From Undaria pinnatifida (Eukaryota; Sar; Phaeophyceae; Laminariales; Alariaceae): a stretch of DNA of 64,000 nucleotides. Positions 37,701 through 46,941 of this stretch are shown here, piece after piece; the first letter of the stretch is position 1, and the number at the start of each line of letters is the position of its first letter. Position numbers and translations under genes: made by a program. The stretch spans positions 2,453,516-2,517,515 of the forward strand of contig JABAKD010000007.1 in assembly GCA_012845835.1 (NCBI GenBank), read 5' to 3'. The notes beneath the pieces are model-generated. The model made no database searches and was not told where the DNA came from. It saw only the letters and a program-made list of their open reading frames with translations.

Positions 37701-40700
37701 ATGAGAGTATATTAAATCGAGAAGATGGAACAACGAGGGGGAAGGGAGCTCTTGGAGGGGGGGGGGAGAGAGGGAGAGAGGGCAGCGGTGACAGCGGTAA
37801 CAAACGAAAGCAACACGTGCCCGGCATAACTGAAACAAGCGAAATAAAAAGTGACGCAAACAAACTACAAAAAACAGCAATTGCCGAAAAACAGGCTCAC
37901 CTTCGCAAATCGTAGTCGGAGGGACGATTCAGTGGCGTTGTAAACGCCATCCAAGATTTCCCATTCTTCCTCAGTAAAGGCATCTACGGCAACATCAAGC
38001 GGACATATGGGAGACGGAACGCAGAACGGGCGAGACGGCAGCCAAGTAAGCAAGCGAGCAAAATATCGGCGTTCGTTTTTAGGACAAAACTTGGGAGTTC
38101 AGAGCAGGCACGGTAGTCTAGTCACACAGGAGCAATTGCCATAACATATCGGAGTATCACAAGCAGCTCGCAAACATGAGTTTTTATTATTTCTTCGATC
38201 TCACACCGCAGGTGTATTTTTCATTGGACAAAAAAAATAGAACCACCATGATGGTTCATCCCTCCTCAGTGAAGGCACTTACTCCATCCAACATACACCG
38301 GGATCACGGGACACACTTCCAAGAATCATAGAACAGGATATAAGAGGGACAGCAGCCAAGGAACCAAAAGAACAAACGACCGGCGATAATTTACAAGGCC
38401 CAAAGCTCACAAAAGTCCTTTCGGGGCGCTGGAGGGAAAAAACGTGGAGAGTTCTTGTCGGTTACAGCACCAGCCATACACGTGCGTGCATGTACAAGTC
38501 TGTGTGCGTGTGAATGCGCGAGTGTGCTCTTCACGCAAAGCCGCTATTTGCACCCATCGACATTCAGCACCCTCAGCATCCGTGCCTGTGTTTCGTGCTA
38601 CAAAGACAAGAGAGGTCACACAAAGCCTACGATAGCTCGATTTTCTTCTCTCACCATCAGGGGGGAGGCCAAGCGGGTCGTGCACCGCCTGGTGGGCCAG
38701 GTAAAGGAACAGCGGGTTCTCGTCGTGCGGTGTCTTGTGCTCCAAGATCTGATCATCACGCGAGAGGGGGAAGGGGGTAGGGTAGCGCATAAGGGGGTAG
38801 AGGGGGGTAGGGTTCCAGCTTTCATATTTTGTTGTAAAATGAAATTGACATTAAGAGAACCAACTTCTTCAAAATATGGAGACAATGGCTCCAATTTCTC
38901 AACAAAACAAACATGAAAAAAAAAAAAACATTATATATATTGTCATAGCATAAGTAGAAGGGTAAGTCGTAGAGCATACGTGAAGGGGTACCGACCACAC
39001 CAAGGGCATACTGGGAGGTACCATGGAGATCAAGCGCGGGCGGCGGCGCGGCGGGGGGTCTTCATTTAAGGCATGGCCGTAGCCGTCTCACCATGGGGGG
39101 GGGAGCGGGAGACGGGAAAGCTTGAACGTTTGGGGCTTGCTTTATCTTGATTACAGTATAGGGAAAAAAAGACAACTCAAACTGCCGATTGCGGCATCCT
39201 TCACACGGGAGCAAACCGGGCTGCTATTAACACATTAGCTGACGACGTTTTTCATGTCGGGAACTCCAATGCAAGTACCTGTAAGACACGCGCGTACACT
39301 TTGTTTCATTGCTGTATGATAACAATACAACAGGTATGATATAACACACAGACCTATATCCTTAATGAGGACACACACCCAGTGATACGCGCGATCGGAG
39401 CGTCACACACAGCTTGCAAAGATGAGTTTCGACAAAATCTTCGATCTCACAGCTGGAGTGTATTTCTATTTTTATAACAACATAATAGTAACCGGGTAGT
39501 ACCACAGGGGAGGGGGGAGGGGGGAGGGGGGGAGGGGGGGAGGGGGGGGCAAGCATGGGCAGGTACCAATACAGTGCACGACCGTGTGTCGATTTAAATC
39601 AATTGCATTCGCAATCCAGTTGGTTTTCTGGCGTGTCCGTCGGTTCCCGCACAATAGCTATAGCGCGAGCTGTCCCTACCGGCGATTCCCTTTTACTACT
39701 CCGGCAGCGCAAGCTGCCAAGCTGTCGTTTAATATTTTCAGAGCACTGCCGTTGGGCGAATGTGCCAAACGGTAAGAGTCCCTCCCGATCGAACACAAAA
39801 CAAATGTTACAAGGGGATTCGCCGACTTATACCCTCAATGAAGAGACACACCCAGTAATACGCGCGATCGGAGTATCACACACAGCTTGCGAAGACGAGT
39901 TTCAACCAAGTCTTCCATCTCACGGTAGCTGGAGCATATTTGTATCTTTTATAATATATATATACAAAAAATTACGGACACCCGGTACTCGAACATACGG
40001 GGTGTCTGACATTAGTCTATTGTCCTTTTTTAACCGCTAACTAACCCTAACCCATACCAGCACCAAATACCGGTCGAAGCGCCCCCTGGCATCACTGGAG
40101 CAAAATGTTAGAAATACCAAATAATGTGTATCGCTCTGTACTATTTAGAAAAATAAAATAATATATATATATATATTATACTTCGAAGTATATATATTAC
40201 ATACTCAGTATATAATATCCAACTACGTCAGCTGTGAGTTTGAAAAAAAAATAGGGTCGATCCTCATCTTTGCAAGCTGCGTGATACACAACACGTGGAA
40301 TGCACGCACCACACCACCCTTCATCCGCCCAGAAGGTCACATTCGAGCCTTTCCGCGTGGTCACGGATTAAGGCGGATTTCACGACCATAGAACCGCAAA
40401 CATGATCCCACGCAAATTCCAAAAACCTTCCCCCAAACCGGGAACGCGCGGCTCCAAAATGGGTGGGTGATGCGATAACCTAACACCGGCAGCGGCGACG
40501 ACAAAAAACGGCAAAACTCTCGGGGAGCCTGCACGGGTCAGCCCACATATCGTACCTGGTACCAGACAACAAAAGGTGCCAAGTACATTTTGGTTTACAC
40601 GCTGGTGGAGTTTTTTTTTGGTCTGTAATCGAAGGAAAAACAATTACCAGATACACCCCTACCAAATGACCCAATACATTGCATTTTACCAGGTATACTT

Positions 40701-43700
40701 CATTTACGTACACACCCCAATCCCACCCCGAATGATTTTCAGGCTACTACGATAGGTTAGGGCATAGGCTTTTTGGTCAGGTTAGGGCCTGGTATCAGGT
40801 ACAACGCTCGATGAAAAATCGACGCGCAGTGGGATTGCTGAAAAAACCTATGCGCGATAAAAACTGAAGGCAAGAACCGGGGGGAAGAAGGGACGACACC
40901 TGTGACCATGGCTTGTCCAGAAGCTGGAAAAAAGTAAATGTGTGTGAAAATATATATATATATAAATATATATATATATCGGTATACTACGTAGAGGTTA
41001 GGGCATAGGCTTCTGGTAAGGTTGGGACACGGTATCAGGTATATCAGTATACTATTAGTATATCAAGTAGGGGTGCATCTCATTTATTATCCTCGCACTA
41101 CTCTCGCTTTCCCTCCCAGCAGTAACTCAGATCATCCAGCGTCACTTAGCGGGGCCTCCTGCCCCCTCCCCACTACGGCACGTGGCTTCATTTTTACCGT
41201 AGGACAATTCAGCATTTTCTTCCCTCGTCGACTCGCGTCGAATTGTACCTACCCACGCTGCCAGGCGCTACACCCGTAGCCCTGTAGGTGTATATAGAGT
41301 TTTCGTGTTTTTCGAGCCATGTTTTCGTTTTTGTTTTTTACAAGTTGCGACAGGGCGTCGCCCCGACACAACGCTCTAAAACCCAGCAGGCTAAGGCTCT
41401 GACCCGACCTCGGCTTCGTGCGTTTTGGACAAAAATCTGAGAAAGCTGCTGCTGTGCCGACCACGTCAAAAAACATTTTTCGGCAAATTTCTGTATATTA
41501 GGAACTTTTTTTCGGGTCTGATTGATTCGTGGGTTGAGAACAGGCCACAAAACGTGTAATACGTCTCGGATAAAAGACACCAGACAGACAGAAAACGGCA
41601 CAAAGACCACCCACATTGGCGATCTGGCAACACGTACCTGATACCAGGTACGCAAGAACAACAACAAGAACAAGAACAACAAGAACAAGGACAACAAGAA
41701 CAACAAGAACAACAAGAACAACAACACCACCACTCACATTCATGGCCCGGTTTTGGAAAACCGTGGTCGAATAAAGCCCCTTGAAATCATTCGTTTCCGA
41801 CCCCGTCGACGAGTACAGGGTTGACGTAGGACTATCATCCGTGTCCGAACTGGTCGACGACGAACTCGAACTAGACGAACTAGAACTAGACGAACTCGAA
41901 TTCGACGATGTCAACGAAGAATTGAAGGAAGTGGACGTCAAGGAATCAGCGAGAGAGGTGGAGGAGGAATCGGAGGAGGAGTCGGAGGAGAGAGAAGAGG
42001 TGTTGATGGGGGGCTGGCCGGGGAGGTCCCGGCCGATAATGTCGTAGTAGTCCGTTGCATTGCCGTAACCGAAGTCGAAGAATTTCCGGCCCTTGAATTT
42101 GGCGGTCCAGCTCTGCGTCAAACCAAAATAAAATAAGCCAAACAAAAAAAAGCGAAGAAAAAAAGAGGGGAAAAGCGAGAGAGAGGAAACAACGAAAAAC
42201 AGCGATGAGAAGGAGAAAAAAACAAACGAACAAATTGAGAGAGAAACCAACAGAAAAAAACGACAAGAAAAAAAGAAAAAGAGCAAAAAAAAAAAGAAGG
42301 CCTTTAAAACTTGGCGGTCCAGCTCTAAAATACAAGACAGAAAAGAAGAGACAAGCGAGCAAAGAAAAAACATGCAAACATACAAGAAAAAAAAAAAAAC
42401 AGGTGAACAAAAGCGAGCAAAAAAAAAGAAACGCCTGGAAGGCCACTGAACGAGGAGGAAGGCATATGCGTGACAAATCCAAGAAAAAAAATAAATAACA
42501 CGAACAAGAAATATCAGGTGCCATGGCTAGTGTACCTGGTGAGTCCAATACATTTCCTCGTCATTCAAGTATCCGAAAAAGGTGTCGAAGCCTCTTCGGT
42601 AAGGTGTGTGGAGGCGTGTGTAGCTTCCGATGTGCCATTTTCCGATCATGTGGGTCTCGTAACCCGCGTCCTTCATGTACTGCGGGAAGATCTGTATTCG
42701 AAAAAGGCGGGAAACGAGGGGGAGGGGGGGGGGGGGCGGGGGGGAGGGGGGTGATAATTAGGTCATGTGAGCCTCGTAACCCGCGTCTTGCGTGTATTGC
42801 GGGAAGATTGGTATTCGGAAAAGGGAACTTTTCTAGGCCTTAGCCCCTGTAGAACCCAACACCCTTCACTATACTACTATCGAGTAATTCTTCCCAAAAA
42901 CGGGTTTCCAGTTGTATAGGCGGGAAGCCGGGGGGGGGGGGGGGGGGGGGGGGGGTAATCGTTTGTTGCTCGCCATAGTCATATGACCATTGACCTCGCA
43001 TGCCTTTCGAGACAGGGCAGAAAGGGGTGGAGTGGGGGGGGGGGGTGCTGTCAGCATAATGCATGGTTGCCGTCTGCAAGACCATAGGCCATCGCATCCC
43101 TACGAACCCGGAACGAGGCACAGATTGGTCACTTACGAACCCAAATACATCGACGAAACAAATCGGAACGGAAACATGATACGGTAATTAGCCCCCACCC
43201 CCCGGTACGTACATGCCTTCACTTTCATCGCGCATGGGGTTCAGCATTCCCACTTTTCAGCTCTTTTTTTTTCATGTAGTCAATATATATATACATATTA
43301 TAAAAAAAAATAATAATAAACAAGCAAACAAACAAATAAATCAATAAATAAATACATGAATAAATAAATGAATGAATGAATGAATAAATAAATAAATGAA
43401 AATACACTCCAGCCGTGAAATCGAAGAGTTTGTCGAAAACATACGTATACGTAGTATTACATAGTCCGGCACTCAATTAGAGGTTCAGAACAGACACAAC
43501 ACGGCCCAGGCGCCTTGGCCCTCGCCTCTGCCGAAACTGCCCACTCTTGAAACCCCTTTAGACATAACACAACATTTGGGAACCCCATAAATTCACATAC
43601 AGTACATGTTTTGGCACTCAATAGTTAGCTTCCTCCCACTCTCCCTTCCAAAACCTGCCTGTGCGTCTACAGGAAACCCCACGAACCCACCTTCTCCGTG

Positions 43701-46700
43701 AGGGGAAGGCCCCACTTCGCCCCCGGTTGAATAACGTTGTACTGCATGCCATAGCGGACGACGTATCTTCCGGTCATCAGGCTTGCCCTAGCTGGCGTGC
43801 AGATCGACATCGTGTAGTACTGGGTCATCTGCTCCGCGGGAAAAAACACGCGCACACACACGAAGAACGAGAAAAATACATAAATAAAAAACAAATTGGA
43901 TGTACAGTTTGCGAGACCGGTGATGGATGTCTTGTTTCTGGCCAGGTTGGATTTTTGCCATGTAAGGCAAGGTGTATCCTACACAATTTTCAGTTCAAAA
44001 GAGGCCACGTTATTAACTTCGTCTGAAACTCGAGCTCGAGAGTCGCAACTGCCAAATTCTTAAGTGCTGTCGCGTGCTATATACCTGGTAATATATATAC
44101 ATAACAAAATCAGGACATAATCATAAACACAAACCAGACGAGTTGCAGGAACGACAAGAAGAAAAAAAACAAACACATCAAACGTCAACCATCAATTACA
44201 GAAGAAACAAAACAAAACCAACATAGATTACAGCACAGCAGCGCACGGACACCGCAGCCCCCAACTGACGACACACATGTCAGCTCATTTGCTATTCGTA
44301 AACGAACCTATCCTTCTGAAGCAGAATCTGATGCCACGTCTTTGAGTAAACCCACTTCTTCATGATATTACAGAACCAAAACACAGCAGCAACACAAAAC
44401 CAGCATCAGATTACACAAGACAAACAACACAGCAGCCGTGAACGGAAACCGACCACCCTAAGACCGCCCTGCGCTTCCCCATCAGCCTCGCTAAGACAAC
44501 CGCCGGGCGCTTAAAGGCATCGTACCTGGTGTTTTATTTGCTATTCACTATTGACTCATGTCCAAATGCTGGTGTTTCTCCGTGCGTTAATTTCAGTTCA
44601 TGTTCGCGTAACATAATCGATCGAACTCAATCACGGCTTGTATCAACAGCAGCAGCCAATGCCTAGCGCCTGGTGCCGAACGGACACGCCGCGGCCCCTG
44701 CAAAATAATGTCAAAAACAAATACAGAGCAGTGGTCACTAATCACTAATTACACATGTCTTCTTGCCGCAAAAAGCCCCCCTTAAACAGTGTCTAAAACA
44801 ACTACACCAGTAGTCACTAATTACCGATGTCTCCTCGTCCCAAGTCCGCCTTGCGGGACTCGGGAATAGCGACCTAGAGACAACCAATATGCTGTTCTCA
44901 ACGATCCAAGAAGAGCACAACAACGGTAGCGCAAGCACATGTCACCCTTTTTTCCTACACATTTTTTAAGCATCAGTTTTACATCCCAGCTCAACCCCCC
45001 GAGTAGCACCCTCAGCGACCTTCTGGACAAGCCGCGGTCACAGGCGTCTCTCCTTCCCCCCGCCCGGTATATGCCTGCCTTTACTCTTTATCGCGCAAAG
45101 GGTTCGGCGCTCCCTCTCTTTCAGCTTTTAATGCCCCATCGATTTTCATCGAACCACAGCTGCGACGCGAGTCGCACTTTCCTTCCGTTGCACTCTTGTT
45201 CGGATACACGATACGGCGGTATATACAGAGGTGGCACCATTTGCCTTCTGAGGGTGGTGGCTTAACTAACCCCTTTAGAGCCCCCAAACCCTTCCCTATA
45301 CTAACTTCAAGTAAAATTGTAAAAAAAAGGGTTTCCACTTGTAAAGGCGTTAACGAGCTCAATATCTCACACAAAGAGCGGTTTTAAACCACATCGAAAA
45401 AGCAATCCGACGAAAATCAATCCCATGGCGTACAGAAATCGCTCAAAATCGCCAAAAAAAAAAACAAATGGCATTCCGTCGAGTACGGATTATACAACCC
45501 CGTTGGAGCCCCACAACCCCTCCCTATACTAACTTCCAAATACATGTGTCCCCCCAAAGGGTTTCCAGTTGCAAAAGCGTTATCGAGCTCAACATCTCAC
45601 ACAAAGACCGATTTTTACCCAACATCGAAAAAAAAGCAATCCGACGAAAATCAATCCCATGGCGTACAGAAAACGCTCAAAATCGCTAAAAAAAATAAAA
45701 TGGCATTCCGCCGATTACGGACTATATATAACCCCGTTGGAGCCCCAAAACCCCTCCCTATACTAACTTCCAAGTAACTTTGTCCCCCCAAAAGGGTTTC
45801 CACTCGCAAACGCGTTGAGGAGCCCCGGAATTCAGAAAATACTTCAGCCAAAAAAATGCTCCCTCTATCGTTGCGCGGGGCTCCGTGTGGGTCGATCGTC
45901 ACGGATTTTCTACATGACCAAAAACTAAAAGAACTCATCAGCTGCGTGATCGAGGCGGTGTGCTGGCTCGCATATTTTTCTGTCCGCGGGTTCATTGCAT
46001 GGCCAAACCACCTTACTTACTGTATTGGCAATGTGTATCTCTTGCCTCGCAGCTCGCGCGTAACACATGGGGGCGGGGGGCGGTATCATAGGTCGATGAC
46101 TGCCCTGAGTGCAGCAGCAGTAACATAACAACAAAGATGCTTGCACCAACAAAACAACACCACCACCAACACGAGCAAGAAAACGGCTCACCTTGATCCC
46201 TCCCGCGGCGAGCTTGTCCAGGTGGGGGGTCACGCCCTGGAGGTCCACGCTCTGGTAACCGATGTCGTTCCAGCCCATGTCGTCCACCATGATAAATATC
46301 ACGTTCGGGTGGGTCGTAGTGGTGTCTTCACCGTTGCCTCCACCACCACCACCACCTTCGTCATCATCGTTAGCATCACCACCACCACCACCACCACCAC
46401 CGCCACCACCACTGGTGCTGTCACCGCCGTTCCCACTGCTGCTGCCATCATCACTACCGCCACCAACGCCCCCATCGTCGTTTCCAACATTACCGCCACC
46501 ACCAGCAACACTGCTGGTACTGCTTCCGCTGATGCCGCCACCGCCGGTAGCGCTGCTGGTACTGTTCCCACCCATCACTGCCTCCACAGAAACAACACTT
46601 GCGACTACACTCTCCCCCTCATCCCCCCGCAAAGTCACGCCTGTCTCCGCTGGCAACTCCTCCTTACCCTGTTTCTGCTCCTGCTGCTCCTGCCTCCCCG

Positions 46701-46920
46701 CCTCGGCTAAACTCGAGCCGGGTATAGGTGACCATGGCGGTGTTCTCGCCTTGACATCTTTCGCCACTACTTCGAAAGCGTCACCCCCAGGGTTGTGCAC
46801 GCGCGGTTGTCCCCCCCCCTGCTCGGCGTTTTTACCTGAACAAGGTACGGAGGTGGTGGGGTGGCGGAGGGGTGTAAAGGCTACTTGTGGTTGGATGGGG
46901 GGATTTGGGGTGGGGTGCAT
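31434..46920 (-). CDS. Arylsulfatase, arylsulfatase B-like (S1 family), 12 exons
   Basis: Hydrolyses sulfate esters, probably on a sulfated glycan. Exons in transcript order: 46920-46192, 43828-43691, 42691-42536, 42112-41738, 38748-38655, 37983-37901, 37286-37110, 36279-36149, 35186-35064, 34574-34457, 32530-32378, 31742-31434. All introns are GT-AG and the joined frame stays open for about 861 codons. Active-site features are all present: the DD metal pair (FIMVDDMGW), the formylglycine-forming Cys in [24 protein letters not shown], the His of HQAVHDP, SDNGG and the Lys of [12 protein letters not shown]. The order and spacing match the arylsulfatase B group of type I sulfatases. The model is longer than that family's usual 500-600 residues because of a Gly/Ser/Asn-rich N-terminal extension, a Ser-rich insertion in exon 4 and an acidic/Ser-rich tail. 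No signal peptide is visible in exon 1, so a further 5' exon is likely. The substrate cannot be told from sequence. Confidence 0.93.
31783..31968 (+). repeat. Homopurine (GGA/GGG) tract before sulfatase exon 12
   Basis: Nearly 190 bp of G/A only on plus, hence pyrimidine-only in the minus-strand transcript. It lies 40 bp upstream of the exon 12 acceptor. It may act as an oversized polypyrimidine tract, and G-runs give G-quadruplex or triplex potential. Confidence 0.9.
32378..32530 (-). CDS. Sulfatase exon 11, Cys-rich and [14 protein letters not shown]
   Basis: 51 codons. Four Cys in a 16-residue span ([14 protein letters not shown]) may form disulfides. [20 protein letters not shown] is the hallmark sulfatase C-terminal motif. 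Homopurine tracts on plus (pyrimidine in the transcript) lie upstream of its acceptor and in the intron after it. Confidence 0.94.
32545..32667 (+). repeat. Homopurine tract before sulfatase exon 11
   Basis: G/A-rich on plus with a run of about 18 G. Same position relative to the acceptor as the tract at exon 12. Confidence 0.88.
33232..33345 (+). repeat. AAGGCGG repeat, copy 2
   Basis: Shorter sibling of 15955-16170, located in the exon 10-11 intron and ending just before a tRNA-SINE. Confidence 0.75.
33362..33668 (+). mobile_element. tRNA-derived SINE family A
   Basis: The tRNA-like head begins 'cgcccgggtggcgtatcagg' (box A-like) and has a box B-like 'gagttcgga'. The body is 'gaaaaatcgacgagc.gtggg', 'gcgcgataaaaatt', 'gacgacacctgt', 'ggaaagtagca'. 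Opposite in orientation to the sulfatase, inside its exon 10-11 intron. Confidence 0.82.
33855..34105 (-). mobile_element. MITE family G in sulfatase intron
   Basis: Reverse-orientation copy with 'cccaaaatcgtcg', 'gattctcgttgcgtac', 'aaatcagtttttgggagagg', 'aagctcccaaattgagg' and the end 'gatcgtagcccgcgtc'. The far terminus is degraded. Confidence 0.65.
34457..34574 (-). CDS. Sulfatase exon 10
   Basis: Completes an Ala codon, then [20 protein letters not shown], the family's 'R.G.yKL' strand. Donor ACG|GTGCGT is slightly non-consensus. Confidence 0.9.
35064..35186 (-). CDS. Sulfatase exon 9
   Basis: Starts by completing a Ser codon, then [19 protein letters not shown] and [15 protein letters not shown], matching the family's LDG.D.W and R.E.L.N.D elements. 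It ends in phase 2 at GC|GTAAGT. Confidence 0.93.
35505..35630 (+). repeat. 12-bp repeat TTCATATTGGTC, about 10 units
   Basis: Nearly perfect 12-bp units alternating 'ctttcatattgg' and 'cattcatattgg', in the exon 8-9 intron. Confidence 0.96.
36149..36279 (-). CDS. Sulfatase exon 8
   Basis: [20 protein letters not shown] then [15 protein letters not shown], the conserved post-catalytic DWLPT segment. It ends in phase 2 (AG|GTGAGA). Confidence 0.93.
36340..36364 (-). repeat. Decayed copy of sulfatase exon 8 start
   Basis: 'acgaacaaaggtacccgaga' repeats the exon 8 acceptor edge (36262-36285) about 80 bp upstream in the intron. The match is short, so taken alone it is weak. Confidence 0.45.
36473..37003 (-). 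repeat. Three decayed copies of sulfatase exon 7 3' end
   Basis: Blocks near 36475-36533, 36745-36811 and 36940-37003 each resemble the exon 7 donor region at 37104-37175 ('cgccctcccagtaggagtgtt', '.cctcgcaggg'). The last two lie in a tandem unit of about 190 bp (36655-36815 and 36850-37003) that also shares 'ccgcagtatagagg.atgact' and 'acgttaaacgcctttt'. They carry stops or indels and are not usable exons. Confidence 0.75.
37110..37286 (-). CDS. Sulfatase exon 7, SDNGG metal site
   Basis: 59 codons. [20 protein letters not shown] holds the second metal-binding Asp-Asn pair, and [12 protein letters not shown] holds the active-site Lys. The acceptor is AAAG|GTG; the donor is AAG|GTAAGA. Its 3' half has decayed copies in the next intron. 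Confidence 0.94.
37901..37983 (-). CDS. Sulfatase exon 6
   Basis: Short helical segment ([20 protein letters not shown]) between the substrate His and the SDNGG motif. It begins in phase 1 after a TAG acceptor and ends AAG|GTGAGC. Confidence 0.88.
38148..38220 (-). repeat. Repeat CGT, partial
   Basis: 'tatcggagtatcacaagcagctcgcaaacatgag' and 'cttcgatctcacac' match the core of 39355-39470. Confidence 0.6.
38257..38310 (-). repeat. Decayed copy of sulfatase exon 6 5' edge
   Basis: 'cctcctcagtgaaggca' and the following purine blocks match 37964-38017 at roughly 70% by eye. It lies upstream of exon 6 in transcript order. Confidence 0.55.
38655..38748 (-). CDS. Sulfatase exon 5, HQAVHDP motif
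   Basis: 31 codons plus one base. [19 protein letters not shown] carries the conserved active-site His. It ends in phase 1 (GAT G|GTGAGA), and exon 6 completes the Asp codon. Confidence 0.92.
39355..39470 (-). repeat. Repeat CGT, half-length copy
   Basis: Core blocks 'acgcgcgatcggag', 'cacacacagcttgcaaagatgag' and 'gatctcacagctgga', about 90% identical by eye to 14068-14165. In the exon 4-5 intron. Confidence 0.85.
39585..39700 (+). repeat. Repeat shared with 56437-56540
   Basis: 'cgtgtgtc.atttaa.tcaattgcat' and 'agcgcgagctgtccctaccggcg.ttccc' occur in both places, each near a CGT repeat. Confidence 0.7.
39808..39950 (-). repeat. Repeat CGT, half-length copy
   Basis: Second copy in the exon 4-5 intron, with 'ggggattcgccgac', 'taatacgcgcgatcggagta' and 'atctcacggtagctgga'. 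Confidence 0.85.
40222..40300 (+). repeat. Repeat CGT, plus-strand core
   Basis: 'acgtcagctgtgagttt', 'catctttgcaagctgcgtga'. Similar cores: 34172-34262, 49390-49440, 50448-50470, 54424-54488 (minus), 56558-56720 and 62866-62950. Confidence 0.7.
40806..40949 (+). mobile_element. SINE family A, 5'-truncated
   Basis: Only the body and 3' part remain, from 'cgatgaaaaatcgacg' to 'gaagctggaaaa', as expected for truncated retroposition. Confidence 0.78.
41072..41270 (-). mobile_element. SINE family B, 5'-truncated
   Basis: Reverse complement of 54640-54810: 'tcccctcgtcgactcgcgtc'-type block, 'cggcacgtggcttcattttta', 'aactcagatc', 'attatcctcgcactactctc'. In the exon 4-5 intron, same orientation as the gene. 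Confidence 0.78.
41648..41730 (+). repeat. AACAAG/AAC microsatellite
   Basis: Just downstream of the exon 4 donor in transcript direction. TACCWGGTA at 41642-41650 abuts it. Confidence 0.9.
41738..42112 (-). CDS. Sulfatase exon 4 with Ser-rich insertion
   Basis: 125 codons. The start ([18 protein letters not shown]) and end ([13 protein letters not shown]) are sulfatase core. Between them, about residues 38-105 are a Ser/Thr/Asn/Asp-rich insertion, including an unbroken run of about 15 Ser, in a loop where relatives have only a few residues. It is likely a flexible, possibly glycosylated surface loop. Confidence 0.9.
42299..42326 (-). repeat. Decayed copy of sulfatase exon 4 start
   Basis: 'cttggcggtccagctct' repeats the exon 4 acceptor edge (42096-42114) about 210 bp upstream. 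The copy keeps an AG but would read SWTAKF then stop. Confidence 0.65.
42536..42691 (-). CDS. Sulfatase exon 3, GKWH motif
   Basis: 52 codons in phase 0 at both ends. Contains [13 protein letters not shown] (Lys and His contact the sulfate) and [15 protein letters not shown]. The donor CAG|GTACAC overlaps a near match to the TACCWGGTA word. Confidence 0.93.
42705..42755 (+). repeat. G tract before exon 3 acceptor
   Basis: Runs of G broken by single A or C, pyrimidine-rich in the transcript. A second nearly pure G run of about 27 bp lies at 42930-42956. Confidence 0.88.
42762..42824 (-). repeat. Decayed copy of sulfatase exon 3 start
   Basis: 63 bp aligns at about 84% by eye with 42645-42707, including 'cctcgtaacccgcgtc' and 'attgcgggaagat', offset 117 bp. 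The acceptor AG is destroyed in this copy. Confidence 0.8.
43285..43400 (+). repeat. AATA/AATG tetranucleotide microsatellite
   Basis: AAATAAATAAATGAATGAAT-type repeat in the exon 2-3 intron, next to a short CGT-repeat core (43395-43440). Confidence 0.9.
43691..43828 (-). CDS. Sulfatase exon 2, catalytic Cys
   Basis: 46 codons. Carries [13 protein letters not shown], which fits the sulfatase signature C-x-P-x-R. The Cys would be oxidised to formylglycine. The acceptor is a NAGNAG pair (GAGCAG); I chose the second because it gives the family's usual spacing between the GIK and YYT motifs. The first would add one Gln. Confidence 0.92.
43829..46191 (-). other. Sulfatase intron 1 with nested repeats
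   Basis: 2.4-kb intron, GT-AG. Holds a diverged SINE-A piece at about 45019-45135 (minus) and, at about 45205-45885, a MITE-like block whose interior is a tandem repeat of about 230 bp ('cccctccctatactaacttcca', 'gggtttcca.t.gcaaa.gcgtta', 'aaaatcaatcccatggcgtaca') in two and a half copies. TACCWGGTA at 44082-44090. Confidence 0.7.
46192..46920 (-). CDS. Sulfatase exon 1 (N-terminal end uncertain)
   Basis: The last 41 codons (46192-46314) are the sulfatase N-terminal strand ([19 protein letters not shown]) ending at AAG|GTGAG. Upstream lies a low-complexity Gly/Ser/Asn/Asp stretch encoded by CCACCA-type repeats (about 46315-46600), then a polar region. The frame closes at a stop at 46939-46941, so the start is the Met at 46920 or an acceptor inside the polar region. 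The extension beyond about 46600 may not be translated. Confidence 0.75.
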
Positions 46921-46941
46921 TCTCCTTCCCCCCCTGCTTAG

